Source: JBBIND01 sp037444075 (GTDB lineage Bacteria; Acidobacteriota; Terriglobia; Bryobacterales; Bryobacteraceae). Taken from it: DNA of 40,515 nt. The DNA lies in NCBI GenBank assembly GCA_037444075.1, contig JBBIND010000035.1, forward strand, positions 1-40,515. The letters are read 5' to 3'. A program made the position numbers and the translations under genes. The notes beneath the pieces are model-generated. The model was given only the letters and a program-made list of their open reading frames with translations. It did no database searches and was not told the DNA's origin. Shown here in pieces: positions 35,052 through 40,515 of this stretch (the stretch's first letter is position 1; every line of letters begins with the position of its first letter).

Positions 35052-35717
35052 ATGGACTGGATTGAGTACCTCAAGTCGGTTGACACGCCTACTCTTTCGA
35101 ACGCCATCGAACTGCTGAACGTGAGGCCCAGAACGGAGGGCTTCAGCGACCTCTCCATTCGCTGCCTCTTTCCAGAGAAAGGCAGGATGTGCGGCTATGC
35201 GGTTACGGCTCAGGTGGAGACGATGACGCGCAGCTCTCCGGGTGGAACCGACGCATTTCTGGATCTGTACGAAGCTGTGGCCGATTCCCTCAGGCCTGTG
35301 GTCATCGTTTTTCAGGAAATCGGCTCGCACCGCGACTTCGCCGCCCACTGCGGCGAGGTGATGGCAACGGTCTTCACAAGGCTGGGCGCCGTGGGGCTGG
35401 TGACGGACTGTGGAGTGCGCGATTTGCCGGAGGTGCGCGCGCTCGGGTTCCAGTGCTTTGCCCGTGGCAGCATAGCCAGCCATGCTTACTTCCACGTAGC
35501 CAGAGTGGGTGTTCCCGTGCAAGTGGGCGGCTTGAGCATATGCCCGGGAGACCTCCTGCACGGCGACGAGAACGGCCTGTTGCTGGTGCCTCCGGACCTG
35601 GAGAGCACGCTGAAAGAAAAGGTCGAAGCCATCCGGTCGCGCGAGCGGGCGCTCATGGAGTACATCCGGGGGTCCGAGTTCACCCTGACCGGACTGCGCG
35701 GGCACTGGCCGGAGTGA
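35052..35717 (+). CDS. RraA family protein
   Basis: 221 residues. The fold and motif GLVTDCGVRDLPE (the G-x-D-x-R-D signature of RraA and HMG/CHA aldolases) are near residues 116-128, preceded by FAAHCGEVMATVFTRLGAVG. Such proteins either inhibit RNase E (true RraA, about 160 residues) or are class II aldolases/decarboxylases acting on 4-carboxy-4-hydroxy-2-oxo acids. At 221 residues with an added C-terminal region this one is more likely in the aldolase-like group. GGAGG lies five bases before ATG 35052. It probably shares a transcript with the PEBP gene. Confidence 0.9.
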   Translation: MDWIEYLKSVDTPTLSNAIELLNVRPRTEGFSDLSIRCLFPEKGRMCGYAVTAQVETMTRSSPGGTDAFLDLYEAVADSLRPVVIVFQEIGSHRDFAAHCGEVMATVFTRLGAVGLVTDCGVRDLPEVRALGFQCFARGSIASHAYFHVARVGVPVQVGGLSICPGDLLHGDENGLLLVPPDLESTLKEKVEAIRSRERALMEYIRGSEFTLTGLRGHWPE

Positions 35718-35885
35718 GGGCTTCGCGGCCCGTTGCAGGACCGGAGCATACTGTGTACGCCCCCTGTCAGCCTGCCGCTGGTGCCGTTGTTGGGCGAGGC
35801 GCGGGGATGGAGGATGCCCGGGTTCAGGTTCAGGACCCGCAGCCCCGCCCGATGAACTGACGTCTGGTCATACCGCCGGCTCCGC

Positions 35886-38800
35886 CTACCAGAGCACCTT
35901 CAATCCGAGCTGCAGCTGGCGCGGGGCGTTAGTCTGCGCCGAGACGACGCCGAATGTGCTGGACGTCACCCCAGCATTGGGGCCGCTGAACTGGACCCGG
36001 TTGAGCGCGTTCAATGCCTCGAAGCGGATTTGCACCGTCAACTTCTCCGTGGTCTGGACTTCCTTAAATAGCGAGATGTCAAAGTTCCGCATTCCATGGG
36101 CGCGCACGTCGTGGATGCGCGCGCTGGCGGTGCCGAAATTGAACGGCGCCGGTTGCGAGAATACGGAGGTGTCGAACCATCTGTTCAGGCGCTCCTGTGC
36201 CGGGCCGGTTAGCTTGCCGCTCCGGCCATTGTTGTTCGGAGTGGTGCGCGGATTGTAGAGGCCGGCGGTGTTGCTGGCCGATATCGAAATTGGCAGTCCG
36301 GACTGATAAATTGTGATGCCATTCAATTGCCAGCCGCCGATCAGCAAGTTGGCGAAACCGGATGCGTTACTGGCCCACTGCCTGCCGCGGCCGAAGGGCA
36401 ACTCATAGATGTAGCTCAGGACGAATCGATGCGTGATGTCGATTTGCGCGGCGGCCCGGCTGGCCATGCGGTCGTACTCGTTCTGCACGGTGTCCTCGCC
36501 GAAGTCCAGCGTCTTGGACCAGGTGTAGGAGCCGTCCAACTGCAAGCCGCGCCCCATGCGCTTCTTGGCGCTCACAATCATGCCGTTGTACCAGGAACGG
36601 CCGCCCGTGTCGCGAGCCCCGACTATTTCGCCGAATTGCGGGAAAGGCCGTAACAACTGTGCGCGGCGCACCTGAGGCCCGGCCAGAATTCCGCCGGCAT
36701 TCGGGTGCCGGAAAAACGGGTTTGCGACCAACTGGTTCAGCTGCGAACCCAGCGCCATGTGCCTGGGATCAAGCTGGTTCGGATAACGTTCCAGGGCGAG
36801 CTCATAGCCGCGAGTGCCAACGTATCCCAGCTCGAACATCAGCTGGCCGGGCAATTCCCGCTGCAGCGTCACGTTCCACTGCTGGGCCCACGGCACCTTG
36901 TCGTCTCTGAACTTGGGCCGGAAATCAAAGCCGACGGCCGAGAGAAGCCCCTCGGAACTGCCCAGCGGCACGCCAAATCCGTTCGGGTATGGGTTGCTGA
37001 GCAGGTTGAGCGGTGTGATGCCGTCGAGCGTCGAAATCCAGGGAGTCTCACCCCGGAAGCCGTACGGGGTGTCGGTGCCCGACGCCGCCTTGAACGATGC
37101 CGAATAGACGTGTGCGTAACCCGCGCGGATCACGGTGAGTGGCGTCGCCTGGTAGGCGAAGCCAACGCGTGGAGCGAAGTTGTGCCAGTCCCTCAAGTAT
37201 TGATGGCGGGGATTGCCATCCACACCCTGGTAGATGAGGCCGCCACGCATGTCGGGGAAGCCTGGAATCACACCGGCCAGCGGCGAGCGAACGTTAGGGT
37301 CGAAGTAGTTCAGGCGATCGTAGCGTTCAGTGCGCGGCGTGTCCATGTCCCAGCGCATGCCAAGATTCAAGGTCAGCTTCTGCGTAATGCGCCAGTCGTC
37401 CTGGACGTAGCCGGCCAGGTAGAAGCTCTGGGCGGCCTCGTCCTTGTACTGGGTCATCAGGCGGTCACCGCTGATACCCGTGCCTAGCAGCAGGGACGCC
37501 AGGCCGTTGCCGGCCGTCGCGCTGGCGCTGAGCGGATTCGGCCCCTGGGTGAAGGCCGCGTTGAAACGGAATTCTCCGGACGGGGAACGCAATTCGCGGG
37601 TGTTGCTGCGGAACATCCGGCCATCGAAACCGTACTTCATCGTGTGCGAGCCGCGGATCTGAGAGAGGCTGGAGGACGTGCTGAAGGTGTTGGAAGTGCT
37701 GCGGCGGTGGTCACGGTGTCCCAGCGATGCGTAGCCTGCCGCCTCGAACCTCGGGAACATGACCTGATCCGTGTAGCTGTCAATGGCCCTGGGCAACCCC
37801 AGCGTCGAGGGCAGGAAGCCGATTCCCTGATTGATGAAGGGGAACAGGGTGCGGGAGAATCCCAGCCGAGAGGTGAGCACCATGGTTGGCGACAGCGTGA
37901 TGCTGTGTTCGGCGACCGCATGGTGATTCCGGTCCTTGTTCACAATGCGGCCTTCGGCAATAGTGATGTCTGGCGGGAACAGCACGGCCGGGACGTCTTC
38001 CAGATGTCGTTTCGAATAGCGCCCAAAGACCTTCTGCGCGACCGACAGGTGGTGATCGACGCGGATGTCGAAGTTGTCCGTGTTCACCTGGTAGGAGCCG
38101 CTTCGCGAGTAGTTGTTCTTCTGCGTGAAGGCAGCGCCCTCCGTGGTCGGCAGCGGGTAATACTTCAGCACGTTGCGCCCCACGGGATCCATGCGCGTCA
38201 CCGGAATTCGGTTGCCCGCGAACGCATCGCGGATGAAACCGCTGCCGGAGGGATTGGCCCGTGTGGTAAACGGATCGTAAATAATGACCGGCCGGTTGGC
38301 GCCGGCCAGGGTCTGGGAGAAATCACCCTCCCGCTCCCTCAGCGTGGGAACACTGAGCGTCGTTTCGGAAAAGCGCCGCTCGCGCAAGCCTTCATAAGAG
38401 CCCATGAAGAAGGTCTTGCCGCGGCGGATGGGACCGCTCACGACCCCGCCGAACTGGTTCCGCTGGAAGGTACGCAAACTGTCGCCGCGCCTGTTGGCGA
38501 AGAAGTTGTTCGCGTCGAAAACCGAGTTGCGCAGAAAGTTGTAGGCGCTGCCATGGAAGGCGTTGGTTCCGGATTTATAGACCACGTTCAGTACCGTACC
38601 GAGCGTGCGTCCGTATTCGGCCGGCACGTTTGCCCCGGTCACATTGAACTCCTGGATCGCGTCCACGGATGGAAAAACGCTGACGGCTGAGTAGCCGGTC
38701 ACCGTCGGCTGCGAGGCCGTGGCGCCGTCGATCAGGATGTCCATGGTTCGCCGCCTTGTTCAATACGCCGACCAGTTCATGCCGTCAAACCTGTCGCCTA

Positions 38801-39308
38801 TGGAACCGGCGATGCCCGGGGTCAATGTCACCAACGCGTAGACATTGCGCGTATTGAGAGGGAGCGCCAGAATGCGGCGATTGTCCACCACTCGGCCGAG
38901 CGCGGAGGATGTGGTCTCTAGCAGCGGAGCGTCGGCAGCCACTTCGACCTGTTCGGCCAGTTCGCCGACTTCCAGAAGGAGATCGACCCGCGCGTTCTGC
39001 TGCACCTCGAGCGTGATGCCGCTACGGATGGCGCGCTTGAAACCGGTCATCTGGGCTTCTACGCGGTAGATGCCGACCGAGAGCGGCAGCGAGATGTAGT
39101 CGCCGCGCTCGTTGCTGGTGACCGAAGCGCGGATGTCGGTCTGCAAATTGATGATGTTAACCGTAACGTGAGGAATCACGGCGCCGCTGGCATCCTGGAT
39201 GGTTCCCAGGATGCGCCCCATAGCGGATTGGGCCAGCGCAGGCTGGACCGCAGCGAACAAGAAGACTGCCACGAGTAATACCAAGTTGCGTTGGCAATGC
39301 TGAAGCAT
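35886..39308 (-). pseudogene. Oar-like TonB-dependent receptor interrupted by one in-frame TGA
   Basis: From ATG 39308 (GGAGG nine bases upstream; signal peptide LVLLVAVFLFAAVQPALAQ) the frame reads the regulatory-like domain (GTIQDASGAVIPHVTVNI, VGIYRVEAQMTGFKRAI) and the plug to MNWSAY, then TGA at 38762-38760 (codon 183). After the stop the same frame continues with TRRRTMDILIDGATASQPTV through the barrel to LQLGLKVLW at 35886. No bases are gained or lost. With the stop read through, the protein would be 1140 residues, the size of the two intact paralogues (1149 and 1158). A glycine is likely at this position, so one G-to-T change (GGA to TGA) would explain it. A downstream ATG (38744) would give a product without signal peptide or regulatory domain. 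The final residue is Trp rather than Phe. Recent nonsense mutation or sequencing error. Confidence 0.85.
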
Positions 39309-39370
39309 AATGCAATTCCTCCCTTGAAGTTCGGACGTGCCGGGCATCATATCACTTTGGAGGTAACGGT

Positions 39371-39451
39371 GAGTCCCCCCGGGACCTGAGCCCGCGAACT
39401 CCGGAATCTCTGCCTGCTATCACCCCGCGCGGCAGTTGGCCCGGGGGGCTC
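39371..39451. repeat. Large nested inverted repeat between the receptor gene and the gltD fragment
   Basis: GAGTCCCCCCGGG (39371-39383) pairs with CCCGGGGGGCTC (39440-39451): 12 pairs with one bulged T and a 56-base interior. Inside, CTGCC (39410-39414) pairs with GGCAG (39431-39435). The element lies in the divergent intergenic region, 63 bases upstream of the receptor ATG. It may be a REP-like element, a terminator of an earlier gene, or a structured promoter region. No second copy was noticed by eye in the window. Confidence 0.45.
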
Positions 39452-39535
39452 GTGGCTTGGCCGGTGTAAGGATTTCCAGGCCTGTTTATCAGCTATCATG
39501 GAGTTGCTTGCGCTCCTGCCGGCGGGCTCAGACAT

Positions 39536-39832
39536 ATGTCCACAGAAGGCTGTAGACCCAAACCAAACCCCAAACTCCCTCGCCAACTGTTACCGCTCCT
39601 GTCCATGGAAGACCGGTTGCGCACGCCGTTGGAGGTTTCACTCGGTTTCTCGGACGATCAGGCGCTGACGGAGGCGCGGCGCTGCATCGACTGCAAGGAT
39701 GCGCCCTGCATTGAGGCTTGCCCCGTGCGCACGGACGTCCGCGGCTTCATCGGCCGCCTGGCGATGGGCGATTTCACCGGCGCGTACGAACTGCTGCAGC
39801 GCACCAATCCTTTCCCGGGCATCTGCGGACAT
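39536..39832 (+). pseudogene. 5' fragment of an NADPH-dependent glutamate synthase small subunit-like gene
   Basis: Codons 1-99 match the N-terminal Fe-S domain of GltD-type flavoproteins: a basic proline-rich start, RTPLEVSLGFSDDQALTEAR, the cysteine cluster RRCIDCKDAPCIEACPVRTD, RGFIGRLAMGDFTGAYELL and RTNPFPGICG. The family continues with a CP motif after GICGxV and then FAD/NADPH domains. Here it breaks off at GICGH into unrelated sequence, although the frame stays open to 40000. The missing part is more than 300 residues. It is either a truncated remnant or one side of an assembly misjoin. ATG 39536 lacks a strong ribosome-binding site. Confidence 0.8.
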
Positions 39833-40142
39833 CGTCGCGCCAGTCCGCGGGCAATGCTTCGGAGTTCACTATCGTTTCGAGGCTGCCGGCAATCGATTGG
39901 ATCGGCGCCAAGGAATTATTCAGCTCGTGGCCCAGCACTCGAAGAAGACGCTGCCAGGCCTGCCGCTCTTCTTCACGCAACGCGCGGTTCAGATCGGTGA
40001 GGACCACCAGCCCGTGCGGGCGGCCGCCATCGCGGAACACGCTGCGGCTCAGGCCCCAGCGGCCGCTGCCGCCCGGCAAGGCCAGTTGCAACGTGCGGGG
40101 CGCCTCACCATCCAGGCACTTCTGCAACCCCAACCCGGCGGC
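39822..40142 (-). pseudogene. Internal fragment of an NtrY-like sensor histidine kinase
   Basis: About 107 codons in one minus-strand frame cover the end of a PAS-like domain (LGLQKCLDGEAPRTLQLALP, then RWGLSRSVFRDGGRPH, LVVLTDLNRALREEERQAWQ) and the phospho-acceptor helix (RVLGHELNNSLAPIQSIAGS), ending at ADWRDDVRR. The membrane, HAMP and first PAS parts are missing upstream, and the ATPase domain is missing downstream. The frame is open to 40448 but is not kinase-like beyond about 40142. Kinases of this type usually pair with sigma-54-dependent response regulators, which fits the sigma-54 promoter 220 bases away. It abuts the gltD fragment with a shared stretch of about ten bases. Confidence 0.75.
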
Positions 40143-40182
40143 CGTCACAGCCGTGGCCGTCACAGCCGTGGCCGACGCAGCC
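40141..40182. repeat. 15-bp tandem repeat
   Basis: GCCGTCACAGCCGTG occurs at 40141-40155 and 40156-40170, followed by a partial third unit GCCGACGCAGCC (40171-40182). It abuts the edge of the kinase fragment. In the kinase frame it reads A-T-A-V-T repeats, which do not fit the family. The plus frame through it runs to TAGRLEWRIF and a stop at 40221, a possible tail of yet another gene that I could not recognise. Confidence 0.7.
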
Positions 40183-40253
40183 AAGTTCACGGCCGGCCGG
40201 CTCGAGTGGCGCATCTTCTGATTCGGGAACCGCCACCGTTCTCCCGCCCCCGG

Positions 40254-40269
40254 TGTCCGATTCCGGACA
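40254..40269 (+). promoter_or_regulatory. Enhancer-like palindrome (candidate binding site for a sigma-54 activator)
   Basis: Perfect palindrome TGTCCG-ATTC-CGGACA. It lies 91 bases upstream of the -24 element of the sigma-54 promoter at 40361, the distance normal for sites of NtrC-type activators. The adjacent kinase fragment belongs to a class that works with such activators. Binding is inferred from symmetry and position only. Confidence 0.6.
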
Positions 40270-40360
40270 GTGCCGTCCCACAATCGCACAACCCGGATGG
40301 CTGACCGGGTGCCGCTGGTTCGCAAGCTATTGAAACCTCGACCGATCGGCGCCGCTGCGC

Positions 40361-40376
40361 TGGCACAAAGCTTGCA
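40361..40376 (+). promoter_or_regulatory. Sigma-54 (RpoN) promoter
   Basis: TGGCAC (40361-40366), five bases, TTGCA (40372-40376): the -24 GG and -12 GC are in exact register and match the consensus except for the base after TGGCAC. It points to the start codon at 40447, about 60 bases downstream of the expected transcription start. The 40143-40446 region contains no recognised gene; it holds the tandem repeat, the enhancer-like palindrome and this promoter. Confidence 0.8.
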
Positions 40377-40446
40377 GAGACAGGCTTGCAACTTTGGCAG
40401 GGGGCAGGACAGTGGCCCGTAACTCACGAGCCAAGTTCGGAGATCC

Positions 40447-40515
40447 ATGCCGACAGTATCGCCAGACCGGAGGCGCGCGATTGCGGCTGCGCTGGAGGAG
40501 GCCGTAAGGAAGCTT
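40447..40515 (+). CDS. Start of an unidentified gene downstream of the sigma-54 promoter (3' truncated)
   Basis: ATG 40447 with GGAGA four bases upstream. The frame is open to the window end (23 codons, MPTVSPDRRRAIAAALEEA). The arginine/alanine-rich helix-like start has no recognised family. Support comes from the ribosome-binding site and the sigma-54 promoter in the right orientation and distance. Confidence 0.4.
   Translation, partial: MPTVSPDRRRAIAAALEEAVRKL

Noticed and set aside
35718..35885. Small gene or terminator between the RraA gene and the interrupted receptor
   Set aside because: No plausible frame with a start signal and no convincing hairpin; only a short GGTTCA direct repeat near 35820.
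36705..37487. Long open frame antisense to the interrupted receptor gene
   Set aside because: Same reasoning: no ribosome-binding site or family motif, while the minus strand encodes receptor barrel sequence throughout.
38760..38762. TGA in the receptor gene as a selenocysteine codon
   Set aside because: The position is in the plug region, where the sequence suggests glycine; I saw no convincing SECIS-like stem-loop right after it and no selenocysteine genes nearby. A point mutation or read error is simpler.
40143..40448. Minus-strand extension of the histidine-kinase frame to 40448
   Set aside because: The residues upstream of about 40142 lack membrane, HAMP or PAS features and overlap the enhancer-like palindrome and sigma-54 promoter, so the open frame is probably chance.
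1..40515. CRISPR array, tRNA, rRNA, insertion sequence or prophage
   Set aside because: No regularly spaced repeats, cloverleaf-like segments, transposase or phage-type proteins were seen on either strand.

Overview
The window looks like a chromosomal piece of an Acidobacteriota genome, most likely the Bryobacterales/Solibacter group. This is an inference from gene content: five loci for large Oar-type TonB-dependent receptors, mostly with an N-terminal carboxypeptidase-regulatory-like domain, many secreted hydrolases (S9 peptidase, GH50-like enzymes, PIG-L deacetylases), and a fragment of an NtrY-like histidine kinase of a kind I associate with that group. GC is high. I saw no tRNA, rRNA, CRISPR array, transposase or phage gene. 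A run of 10 N at 21945-21954 marks a scaffold gap, so this is a draft assembly.

Layout. 1-1240 (+): a rhomboid protease cut by the window start, then the bacillithiol deacetylase bshB1. 1256-5625 (-): PP2C phosphatase, three exported proteins of unknown function linked by two ATGA stop/start overlaps, then thiD. 5642-16452: four receptor loci; one lacks the usual N-terminal domain, two are full length and convergent, and one is only a 3' remnant joined to the first 33 codons of a cupin-protein gene. 16561-20304 (-): a secreted PIG-L deacetylase and the pantothenate operon (Rossmann/DUF2520 protein, panB, panC). 20416-22362 (-): an orphan OmpR/PhoB-type regulator and a URO-D family gene broken by the N gap. 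22483-24735: ackA and pta, convergent. 24849-28736: two convergent GH50-like paralogues. 28790-34489: a secreted two-domain VOC protein, a glycosyltransferase-methyltransferase fusion, a secreted alpha/beta hydrolase and an S9 peptidase. 34561-35717 (+): a PEBP/YbhB protein and an RraA-family protein. 35886-39308 (-): a receptor gene interrupted by one in-frame TGA. 39536-40515: a mosaic of a glutamate-synthase small-subunit 5' fragment, an internal histidine-kinase fragment in the opposite orientation, then a clean sigma-54 promoter with an upstream enhancer-like palindrome and the start of a new gene.

The genes suggest a heterotroph with heavy investment in uptake and breakdown of external polymers (receptors, GH50-like enzymes, peptidase), acetate/acetyl-CoA interconversion (AckA-Pta), cofactor synthesis (thiamine, pantothenate) and thiol chemistry (BshB1). 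The observations most worth a second look are the sigma-54/enhancer arrangement at 40254-40449, the nonsense codon in an otherwise full-length receptor, the abrupt gene-to-gene joints at about 15863, 39823-39833 and 40140, and the coupled operon of three exported proteins behind a hairpin that contains the first gene's ribosome-binding site.
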